A DNA stretch of 6,228 bases from RUG11551 sp045546875 (GTDB taxonomy: Bacteria; Planctomycetota; Planctomycetia; Pirellulales; Thermoguttaceae). A program made the position numbers and the translations under genes. The notes beneath the pieces were generated by a model that did not search any database, was not told the DNA's origin, and was given only the letters and a program-made list of their open reading frames with translations. The stretch spans positions 1 through 6,228 of the forward strand of contig JAZQDP010000220.1 in NCBI GenBank assembly GCA_045546875.1, given 5' to 3'. Below, in pieces: positions 1 through 5,282 of the stretch. Position 1 is the first letter of the stretch. Each line of letters starts with the position of its first letter.

Positions 1-30
1 TTTTTATGTCAGAGTTTCAGCAATTTTTAT

Positions 31-60
31 AAAAAAAGCATTGGGATAATATATCCCAAC
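31..60 (-). terminator. Intrinsic terminator of the tRNA-His gene
   Basis: An 8-bp perfect stem (TTGGGATA at 41-48 with TATCCCAA at 52-59) closes a 3-base loop. Read on the minus strand, the hairpin is followed after GC by a run of seven T (31-37). It begins 23 bases after the 3' end of tRNA-His, the right place for a factor-independent terminator of that transcript. The stem has only three G-C pairs, so it may be of moderate strength. Confidence 0.8.
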
Positions 61-82
61 GCCTTGGTATCTTGTTAGAAAG

Positions 83-157
83 GGTGGAAGAGGAGATTCG
101 AACTCCCGACATTCGGAACCACAATCCGACGCTCTATCCAACTGAGCTACTTCCACC
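83..157 (-). tRNA. tRNA-His (anticodon GTG)
   Basis: The minus strand folds into a complete cloverleaf: acceptor GTGGAAG/CTTCCAC, D stem GCTC/GAGC with loop AGTTGGATA, anticodon stem TCGGA/TCCGA, loop TTGTGGT, a 5-base variable loop, and T stem GGGAG/CTCCT (one G-T pair) with loop TTCGAAT. The anticodon GTG lies at 120-122 and reads histidine codons. The extra G(-1) facing discriminator C73, the hallmark of bacterial tRNA-His and the main identity element for histidyl-tRNA synthetase, is encoded in the DNA (157 and 83). The 3' CCA is not encoded: the next bases are CTT, so the CCA-adding enzyme must supply it. The gene has its own promoter (192-219) and terminator (31-60), so it is a single-gene unit. 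Confidence 0.97.
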
Positions 158-191
158 GTATTGCTCCTAAAAGGAATCAATTATTGTACGT

Positions 192-219
192 ATTATAGAG
201 ATTTCCTCTCGTTCGTCAA
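192..219 (-). promoter_or_regulatory. Sigma-70 type promoter of tRNA-His
   Basis: On the minus strand, TTGACG (214-219) is followed by a 16-base spacer and a perfect TATAAT (192-197). Transcription would start near 185, about 28 bases ahead of the tRNA 5' end, as expected for a tRNA precursor trimmed by RNase P. This is the best promoter match in the window. The spacer contains a small GAGA/TCTC inverted repeat that may be chance. Confidence 0.85.
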
Positions 220-289
220 GGGAGGTTAAAACGCCTATTGCTTGGCAGAAACCTGTCCCATGCGCTTGTAATGCCAAAGGTTTATATTC

Positions 290-327
290 AAAAAAAGGGC
301 TCGTTTGCCAATCTGGCAAGCGGCTCT
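290..327 (-). terminator. Intrinsic terminator of the RNase D gene
   Basis: A long hairpin spans 296-327: arms 296-310 and 314-327 around the 3-base loop ATC. It has about 14 pairs, with one bulged base and two G-T wobbles. On the minus strand it is followed by seven T (290-296). The distal arm overlaps the TAG stop codon of the RNase D gene (326-328), so gene end and terminator are fused. It separates that gene from the tRNA-His unit downstream. Confidence 0.88.
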
Positions 328-1507
328 ATTGCGGCGATCTTTTCAGAAATTCCAACGGGTCTTCGCTTGTCGGGTCAGCAACGCGAATTACCGTATCTCC
401 GTTGATCACGTCTTCAAGTATTGACCCAATCGCCTCTTTTCTCCAACCCTTTTCCAGAATCGGTTCTGAGATGTTTAACTCCGGTCGGACTTTCCATAAC
501 ACCCATTTTTTGATGTCAGATTGATTGCCAACCAAATTTAACCCCAGCTCTTTTTGCTTGCAGATAATTCCTAATGCCGAATACAGCAGTTGCGCTAAAA
601 CCGTCATTTTGCAAGACTGCTCGTGTTCCTTTAGTTGAGGCAATTCATCTTTTGGAAGATTCAAGGCGTACTTAATCGTTTCGGAAATAGAATCCAGAAT
701 TCCAGCATACGAAGGCTGCATAAAATCGCGCGTTTCTTTAATTCGTTCGATGTCGTAAGACTTCTTTTTTGCCAGATCCATAATCAAGTCGTCACGAAGA
801 ATCCTCTTTGCCGAACAGTCCGCCAATTTCGCTCGACGTTCTCTCCAGAAGAATAATTCTCTGGCAATTGCCAAGCCTCTGCGGTCTAAAGTAGAGTTAA
901 GGGCAATGCGTTCCCACCGATCCGGACCGTTTTGCCAGAGCATTCTTTCTTTCCAGGCGTCGATTTCTTCTTCATACCATTGCCAGCGCCCCATCTTCTC
1001 GATTCGTCCGCCGATGATCGTTCGCATAGAATATAAATATTGAACGTCGTCCAAGCCGTAAACGAGTTGCGATTCTTTGAGCGGTCGACGAGTCCAGTCT
1101 GTTCGGGTTTCCGTTTTCGGCAACTCAATATTGAGAACCCGGCTAACAAGATTCGCGCAGCCGGCTGGATATTCATATCCAATTAACCCTGCCGCAATTT
1201 GAGTATCAAAGATTTTTTTCGGCAAAGCGTCAACTTCTCGAAGGCAGAATTCCAAATCCGCTCGCCCATCATGAACGATAGTTTCGTGTTCCCCTTCCGC
1301 CATAACATTCCAAAAAGATTGCAGACTGGGAAACGCAAACGGATCCAAAATGGCGCTGCCAGATTCATACGCAAGCTGAACCAGACACAACTGCGGTTGA
1401 AAATGGCGTTCTGAAACAAATTCCGTATCCAGAGCAATCCAGCGGCTTTCTTCCAAAGCTGAAAGAAGCCGAAAATAAGCCGCTCGATTGTCTACGTAAT
1501 TTATCAT
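326..1507 (-). CDS. rnd: Ribonuclease D (DEDDy 3'-5' exoribonuclease)
   Basis: This is a 393-residue protein close to the usual RNase D length (about 375 in E. coli). The N-terminal exonuclease domain (about 1-175) shows all three motifs: Exo I with D27 and E29 in LDTEF, Exo II with D84 in HDGRADLEF, and Exo III with Y150 and D154 in YGLDDVQYL. These are the DEDD metal ligands plus the tyrosine of the DEDDy class. The signature TRTDWTRRPL follows the pattern of known RNase D proteins. An HRDC-type helical domain, an RNA-binding module, follows at about 207-285, then a second poorly conserved helical region. By family knowledge the enzyme is cytoplasmic and trims the 3' ends of tRNA precursors and other stable RNAs. 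The start ATG has no recognisable Shine-Dalgarno site; a strong hairpin (1521-1554) ends 13 bases upstream. The antiporter gene lies 64 bases upstream on the same strand, so read-through transcription is possible. Confidence 0.94.
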   Translation of the reverse strand: MINYVDNRAAYFRLLSALEESRWIALDTEFVSERHFQPQLCLVQLAYESGSAILDPFAFPSLQSFWNVMAEGEHETIVHDGRADLEFCLREVDALPKKIFDTQIAAGLIGYEYPAGCANLVSRVLNIELPKTETRTDWTRRPLKESQLVYGLDDVQYLYSMRTIIGGRIEKMGRWQWYEEEIDAWKERMLWQNGPDRWERIALNSTLDRRGLAIARELFFWRERRAKLADCSAKRILRDDLIMDLAKKKSYDIERIKETRDFMQPSYAGILDSISETIKYALNLPKDELPQLKEHEQSCKMTVLAQLLYSALGIICKQKELGLNLVGNQSDIKKWVLWKVRPELNISEPILEKGWRKEAIGSILEDVINGDTVIRVADPTSEDPLEFLKRSPQ

Positions 1508-1520
1508 AAAAGGATTATCG

Positions 1521-1554
1521 CTCGCGTCTGAGATTAAAGCGTTTCAGACGCGAG
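1521..1554 (-). terminator. Strong hairpin between antiporter and rnd, possible terminator
   Basis: An 11-bp perfect inverted repeat (CTCGCGTCTGA at 1521-1531, TCAGACGCGAG at 1544-1554) encloses a 12-base loop. It lies 17 bases after the antiporter stop codon and 13 bases before the rnd start. On the minus strand the sequence after the stem is CGATAATCCTTTT, which lacks a proper uninterrupted U tract. It may be a weak or Rho-assisted terminator, a 3'-end stabiliser of the antiporter mRNA, or a structure that limits ribosome access to rnd. The inverted repeat is certain; its role is inference. Confidence 0.5.
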
Positions 1555-1571
1555 TCAATCAGTCAAATTAA

Positions 1572-3527
1572 TTACAGGAAAAGAAACGTCATTGCAAGGA
1601 AAATCGGAACGAGGATGCAGACGCTGTACGCCATGTACCCAAAGAAACTGGGCATTTTCACGCCAGACTGTTCTGCAATCGCCTTAACCATAAAGTTTGG
1701 CCCGTTGCCGATATAGGTCATGGCTCCCATGAAAACGGCGCCTAAACTGACAGCCGCCAAAAGGGGAGCGATAATTCCGACCCCGCCGCCGGCTTCTGTG
1801 CCTTTAACGATATCCTTGTCAAGAGCGTCCTTTTCCTTTTGCAGTTTCTCTTTTTCTTCGCCACTGGCGGCAGCAATTTTGGCTGGAAGAGCGTGCGCTT
1901 CTTCTTTGCAAACCGCTTTACCGGTGTTATAGAACACAACGTATGTTGGGGCGTTGTCCAAAACGGAAGACAGAGAACCGGTCGCCCAGAAGAACTTGTG
2001 GGTGTCGGTAGCGGCAAAGCCCATTTCTCCACCCTTGACGTTAAGGATCTGAAGCGGAACCTGCATGCAGATAAAGATGCCGAAGAACAAGGCGGCAACT
2101 TCCAGAATGGCTCCGTAGTTGAACTCGTTTTCCTGACGAACCTGTTTGCTGCCAAAGAGTAAGGAAAGGGCAACCAACGCCAACTGGCAAACTTCTCGCA
2201 TGTATGCCGGCGGGGTAAATGAGGTTCCGGGAACCGCCTTCGACGGGTCTAACAACGCGACGCAAAGGACGATGCCAAGCAGCAGCAATCCGTTGGGCCA
2301 CAGACCGGAAATACGCAGCGGTTCAATTTCCGCTTTATCCTTGGCAATGTCGCCAAGAGTTTCTTTCGGATAGGCAATGAAGCTGTCCCAGAGGAAGTAC
2401 AGAGCCAGCAGCAGTCCGTTGACGAACAGCCATTCTTTCCACAAGCTAAACGTCCACATAAACGGAACGCCGCGGAGGTATCCGAGGAACAGAGGCGGGT
2501 CGCCGATCGGGAGCAGGCAGCCGCCGCAGTTGCATACGCAGAAAATAAAGAATATTACCGTATGTGCAACGTATTTACGCTGTTTGTTTGTGTTGAGCAA
2601 CAATCGGATAAGCAGCATTGCCGCGCCGGTGGTTCCGATAAAGCTGGCAAGGACGGCGCCGATAGCCATAATCGTTGTATTGACAATCGGAGACGCTTTA
2701 AGGTCGCCGGAAATGCGAATTCCGCCTGCGATGGTAAACAGGGCAAACAGAAGAACGATAAACGGAACGAAGTCGTTAAAGAAGGCGTTGCAGAAGATCG
2801 CCCAAGCGATTTGCCATTGGAATCCGCCCGTCGGTTCGTATTCGCCATGGAAGAACGACCACTCGCATTCTACCGGGAAATCGCACATAAAGGCGTAATA
2901 AATTAACGTGAGAAATCCAAGAGCCGACGCGACTTCAAATCGGTGAAGGTTGCTTTCCCACCAGTGTTCGGTAAACGGAACGAGCGGGAAAATAGCAATT
3001 GCAAGAAGCAACGCCGCAAAGGGAATGATCATCCAGTACGGAGGCATGATCGGACCCTCTTCCTTTTCAGCGGCAGGCGCTTCAGCAGCGGACGTTTCAG
3101 CTGCGGGGGTTTCGGCATTAGCCTGTTTTTTCACGGCAGGTACCGGAGTCGCCGTTGCAAACGGTTCCTCGTCGTCATCGCCCAAAACGGTTTCAGCCGG
3201 TTGAGCTTCCGCTTCTCCGCCAGCAGGGGTTTCGGTTGCAGCAGGTTGAGCAGTCGCTTCTCCGTTAGCAGCGGTTTCGGTTGCAGCAGGCTGAGTAGTC
3301 GCTTCTCCGCCAGCAGCGGTTTCGGTTGCCGCAGGCTGAGCAGTCGCTTCTCCGTTAGCAGCGGGTTCGGTTGCAGCAGGCTGAGCAGCCGGTTCTTCAT
3401 GATGTTTGGGGAAGAATGCGCTCTTGAAAGCGAGCAACAGCGCAAGATATAAAACAATTACTCCGAAAATCGCAAAAATGACAGGCTTGTCATTTCGAAC
3501 CGTTTCGGCGCCAGTTTCATGGCTCAT
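1572..3527 (-). CDS. Sodium:proton antiporter-like membrane protein (IT superfamily) with repeat-bearing N-terminal extension
   Basis: This 651-residue polytopic protein has two parts. Residues 15-35 form one hydrophobic segment, followed by a soluble Ala/Pro/Glu/Thr-rich linker (about 43-158) containing 15-residue tandem repeats. From about 160 to the end there are roughly a dozen hydrophobic segments. The transport core shows family-type re-entrant motifs in two halves: FIGTTGAAMLLIRLL (297-310) with LLPIGDPPLFLGYL (338-351), and SSVLDNAPTYVV (520-531) with YIGNGPNFMVKAIA (605-618). These resemble NhaD/CitMHS-type carriers of the ion transporter superfamily, in which such hairpins bind ion or substrate. 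Na+/H+ exchange at the inner membrane is the likely role; a dicarboxylate or citrate carrier is the alternative. A charged, probably cytoplasmic loop (about 539-578) interrupts the second half. C330, C332, C334 and C337 cluster beside the first motif. The start is supported by AAAGGA (3536-3541) eight bases upstream. Confidence 0.85.
   Translation of the reverse strand: MSHETGAETVRNDKPVIFAIFGVIVLYLALLLAFKSAFFPKHHEEPAAQPAATEPAANGEATAQPAATETAAGGEATTQPAATETAANGEATAQPAATETPAGGEAEAQPAETVLGDDDEEPFATATPVPAVKKQANAETPAAETSAAEAPAAEKEEGPIMPPYWMIIPFAALLLAIAIFPLVPFTEHWWESNLHRFEVASALGFLTLIYYAFMCDFPVECEWSFFHGEYEPTGGFQWQIAWAIFCNAFFNDFVPFIVLLFALFTIAGGIRISGDLKASPIVNTTIMAIGAVLASFIGTTGAAMLLIRLLLNTNKQRKYVAHTVIFFIFCVCNCGGCLLPIGDPPLFLGYLRGVPFMWTFSLWKEWLFVNGLLLALYFLWDSFIAYPKETLGDIAKDKAEIEPLRISGLWPNGLLLLGIVLCVALLDPSKAVPGTSFTPPAYMREVCQLALVALSLLFGSKQVRQENEFNYGAILEVAALFFGIFICMQVPLQILNVKGGEMGFAATDTHKFFWATGSLSSVLDNAPTYVVFYNTGKAVCKEEAHALPAKIAAASGEEKEKLQKEKDALDKDIVKGTEAGGGVGIIAPLLAAVSLGAVFMGAMTYIGNGPNFMVKAIAEQSGVKMPSFFGYMAYSVCILVPIFLAMTFLFL
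3192..3386 (-). repeat. 45-bp in-frame tandem repeat in the antiporter linker, about 4.3 copies
   Basis: Four full copies (3342-3386, 3297-3341, 3252-3296, 3207-3251) and a 15-base partial copy encode the 15-residue unit AQPAATETAAGGEAT with small changes (residues 48-112). Copies 1 and 3 differ at only two of 45 bases, while copies 2 and 3 differ at four. The middle dipeptide alternates NG, GG, NG, GG. This points to a 90-bp duplication of an already doubled 45-bp unit. All changes keep the frame. The tract lies outside the membrane core in the flexible linker, so copy number could vary between strains by slippage or recombination. Confidence 0.93.
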
Positions 3528-3578
3528 AGGTTGATTCCTTTCTTAAAAATTGTTTTAGGGGAACAACTGGAGGTAAAA

Positions 3579-3611
3579 TAAACGTCAAAGAAAACGCTAT
3601 TCTTGACTTTA
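3579..3611. promoter_or_regulatory. Imperfect inverted repeat in the antiporter leader
   Basis: The segments TAAA, GTCAA and GAA (3579-3592) pair with TTC, TTGAC and TTTA (3600-3611), giving 12 base pairs with two single-base bulges and a 7-base loop. It lies between the proposed antiporter promoter and its ribosome binding site, so it would form a hairpin in the 5' untranslated RNA; as DNA it could be a repressor site. I do not recognise it as a known riboswitch. It is AT-rich, so some of the pairing could be chance. Confidence 0.4.
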
Positions 3612-3633
3612 TACATCCATTATCTACGCTAAA

Positions 3634-3661
3634 ACTATATATTATTCCAGCGAAAATTCAA
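3634..3661 (-). promoter_or_regulatory. Probable promoter of the antiporter gene
   Basis: On the minus strand TTGAAT (3656-3661, four of six consensus bases) is followed by a 16-base spacer and TATAGT (3634-3639, five of six). The start would be near 3627, leaving a leader of about 100 bases before the ATG at 3527. Other AT-rich -10-like hexamers occur nearby (TATAAA and GATAAT), but I found no -35 partner for them at usual spacing. Confidence 0.4.
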
Positions 3662-3809
3662 GGGGGAGCGGCAGAGGAATTCAGAACGCAGGCGCGCGGA
3701 ACTCGGAATTAAACAAGACGTTATTAATGTACACCCCTGGCAAACGATTCGTACACAAATTGACGTTTTAGGCGAATTTTCACTGTTTTAAAAATGAAAC
3801 TTTTCTCTC

Positions 3810-3838
3810 TGGACAAGATTATCTAAATTTGATATAGA
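3810..3838 (+). promoter_or_regulatory. Probable promoter of the lipoprotein gene
   Basis: TGGACA (3810-3815, five of six) is followed by a 17-base spacer and TATAGA (3833-3838, four of six). TAGAAT (3835-3840, five of six) overlaps it at a 19-base spacing. Either would give a short leader of roughly 25 bases ahead of the ribosome binding site at 3860. The same promoter probably serves scpA downstream, since no other clear promoter is seen before it. Confidence 0.5.
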
Positions 3839-3859
3839 ATAAAAAATCAATAGCTATTT

Positions 3860-3864
3860 GAGGA
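3860..3864 (+). promoter_or_regulatory. Ribosome binding site that fixes the lipoprotein start
   Basis: GAGGA lies eight bases before the ATG at 3873. An in-frame TTG at 3858 would extend the protein by five residues, but it overlaps this Shine-Dalgarno site and has none of its own. Starting at 3873 also gives a standard lipoprotein signal peptide (MNKYY plus a hydrophobic stretch). Confidence 0.8.
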
Positions 3865-3872
3865 AATATACC

Positions 3873-5249
3873 ATGAATAAATATTATATCGCAAGTGCAA
3901 TTATACTAACAATCGGCGTTTTGACGGGGTGTCAAAACTGCGGTTATAAAACTGCGCATTCAGCGCAGTATCAAACGCTTGTAGGCAAAACCCGGCTTGA
4001 ATCGCCTCAGACATCCAATCGCTGCGGTTGCAGTACTACGATGTTGGCGAACAACGGTCAGCCTACCCCGGCGCAGTACGGCGCTGTGTACCCGTATGAT
4101 CAATACACTCCCAACGGATGGTATAGACAATATACAGGTCAGCAATACGCCGGTCAGAGCGCCGCGGAGTCTGTTTTATCGTCGTTGCCTGCTCAGGAAA
4201 CGCAAACAGCAGACGCGCAAGAGCCGTTGCACTGGCGACGCGTTACGGAAGATGAACAGCAGTACGCTCAAACGCCCCCGACAGCTGCGGCGGCAGGCGT
4301 GGCGTCGGCATTAAGCAACCCGGCGTTTGGCGCGCCAGCCCCGGCGCCCAGAGTCGCCCCCGGCTACCCAGCGCGTCCACCGCATCCAAGCAGAGGTTCG
4401 TATACGACTCAGCCGCTGTACCCGGTTTACGAACCCGGTCAAGCGCGCCCAGCGTACCCTCCGCAATCTTATCCGCCCTCTGGAACTTACCCGCCTTCCG
4501 GATATTATCCGCCCTCGACGTATCCACCGCGGTCGCCATACCAGAGAGATCCGTACCCAATGCGAGGCTCGCACCAGGCGTCTGCGTCAAGCCCTCGACA
4601 TAAAAAACATCATAATTCAAACGACCCCAATTCGTATAACGGCTATTCGTCCAACCCTGATTCCTATGCTGGAACCAACGCGACGCCGGCATCCGACAAT
4701 TACAGAGATAACAGCTACGGTCAAAACGGTTATGCTCAAGACAGCTATGGTCAGAATAGCTATGGACAAAACGGCTACGGTCAAGACAGCTACACTCAAA
4801 ATGGCTACGGTCAAGACAGTTACGGACAAAACGGCTCGTATGCGTCGCCGGATTCCTATTCGGGAACGGATTCGTATTATTCAACGCAGGTATATCCAAA
4901 CGAACAGACCGCTCAAGCGTCGGGAGATTACCAGCCCTTTGCGTACCCGCAAACGCCGGAATCCTATCAGTCTGCCGCTGCCGTTCAAGGCGCGACGGGA
5001 GACGCTGGAAATGCCGCATTGCCTGCGTTGCCCAATCCGCCGGTAGCTCAAAATTATCAATCTGATCCGCAGAACAACGCGACCGCTCCAATGACGCCTC
5101 CGCAAATACCGGCTCCCCCAACGGCTGGCTCTGACGCTGCGCCCAGCGCCAAGGGACAAACCAATCTGCCTGCGCCGCCGACTACGACGTCTCCCGCAAT
5201 TGATCCCAACGCCTTGCCGACGCTGACGCCGCCGGAAGTCCCGTTATAA
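3873..5249 (+). CDS. Low-complexity Tyr/Pro/Gln/Ser-rich lipoprotein of unknown function
   Basis: I do not recognise a family. From the ATG at 3873 the protein has 458 residues. Residues 1-19 form a lipoprotein signal peptide (N-terminal Lys, hydrophobic core IASAIILTIGV) ending in the lipobox LTG-C, so C20 should be lipidated by signal peptidase II processing. With Gln at +2 it should not be retained in the inner membrane under the E. coli rule. C23, C51 and C53 are the only other cysteines. After a short less biased part (about 20-135, with W83 and W121), the chain is low complexity: Ala/Pro-rich (about 135-175), YPP repeats (199-223), a basic patch RHKKHH (242-247), Asn/Ser/Tyr-rich sequence with eight pentapeptides (280-319), and a Pro-rich tail to the end. 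No catalytic motif is visible. A surface-exposed, spacer or matrix-like role is plausible inference. scpA follows after 33 bases with no terminator between. Confidence 0.85.
   Translation: MNKYYIASAIILTIGVLTGCQNCGYKTAHSAQYQTLVGKTRLESPQTSNRCGCSTTMLANNGQPTPAQYGAVYPYDQYTPNGWYRQYTGQQYAGQSAAESVLSSLPAQETQTADAQEPLHWRRVTEDEQQYAQTPPTAAAAGVASALSNPAFGAPAPAPRVAPGYPARPPHPSRGSYTTQPLYPVYEPGQARPAYPPQSYPPSGTYPPSGYYPPSTYPPRSPYQRDPYPMRGSHQASASSPRHKKHHNSNDPNSYNGYSSNPDSYAGTNATPASDNYRDNSYGQNGYAQDSYGQNSYGQNGYGQDSYTQNGYGQDSYGQNGSYASPDSYSGTDSYYSTQVYPNEQTAQASGDYQPFAYPQTPESYQSAAAVQGATGDAGNAALPALPNPPVAQNYQSDPQNNATAPMTPPQIPAPPTAGSDAAPSAKGQTNLPAPPTTTSPAIDPNALPTLTPPEVPL
4467..4541 (+). repeat. Tyr-Pro-Pro repeats in the lipoprotein
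   Basis: Residues 199-223 (numbered from the ATG at 3873) carry four YPP units in the pattern SYPPSG, TYPPSG, YYPPS, TYPPR, spaced five to six residues apart. The flanks hold looser copies (AYPPQ upstream, DPYPM downstream). Such motifs favour extended polyproline-type structure. The DNA copies are imperfect, so this is a protein-level repeat and not a recent DNA duplication. Confidence 0.85.
4710..4829 (+). repeat. Eight pentapeptide repeats [N/D]-[S/G]-Y-[G/A/T]-Q (15-bp unit)
   Basis: Residues 280-319 read as eight unbroken five-residue units: NSYGQ, NGYAQ, DSYGQ, NSYGQ, NGYGQ, DSYTQ, NGYGQ, DSYGQ. Every unit has Tyr at position 3 and Gln at position 5; position 1 alternates between Asn and Asp. 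Looser copies surround the tract (for example DSYAG before, DSYSG after). Composition and spacing resemble prion-like Tyr/Gly/Gln/Ser domains. This is not the hydrophobic pentapeptide-repeat (A[D/N]LXX) beta-helix family. Confidence 0.93.
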
Positions 5250-5282
5250 TATTGTCATTGAACGTAATTTATACCGATTCAA

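Larger units (their letters stand above)
3528..3872. other. Divergent intergenic region between antiporter and lipoprotein genes
   Basis: These 345 bases hold no convincing gene. The longest candidate I considered, 14 codons from ATG at 3727, has no ribosome binding site. The region contains a probable promoter for each flanking gene (3634-3661 minus; 3810-3838 plus) and an inverted repeat at 3579-3611. The hexamer GTACAC occurs twice, at 3729-3734 and 3751-3756, 22 bases apart. A patch at 3661-3710 is 62% G+C by my count, against 28% in the 50 bases before it and 38% in the 50 bases after it. The rest is AT-rich upstream sequence. Confidence 0.7.

Noticed and set aside
2943..3452. Plus-strand open frame with Ser/Arg/Phe repeats opposite the antiporter linker
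   Set aside because: Its repeats are the reverse complement of the 45-bp units. The antiporter frame on the other strand joins the repeats to a real membrane domain.
3727..3771. Possible 14-codon small gene in the divergent intergenic region
   Set aside because: No ribosome binding site, no recognisable peptide, and it overlaps the probable regulatory region.
3760..3791. TTGACG at 3760 as the -35 of the lipoprotein promoter
   Set aside because: The only good -10-like sequence (TTTAAA) lies 21 bases away, too far; the pair at 3810 and 3833 has correct spacing.
3858..3872. TTG start five codons upstream for the lipoprotein
   Set aside because: The TTG overlaps the GAGGA site used by the ATG at 3873, and the ATG gives a standard lipoprotein signal peptide.
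4327..5046. Open frame (239 codons) on the plus strand in another frame of the lipoprotein gene
   Set aside because: The product is an Arg/Thr/Ile-rich artefact of the repeated codons, with no ribosome binding site found.
4243..5121. Long open frame (292 codons) on the minus strand opposite the lipoprotein gene
   Set aside because: It is antisense to a gene with a clear signal peptide, ribosome binding site and repeats. The biased repeat composition of that gene keeps other frames open, and this product has no recognisable domain.
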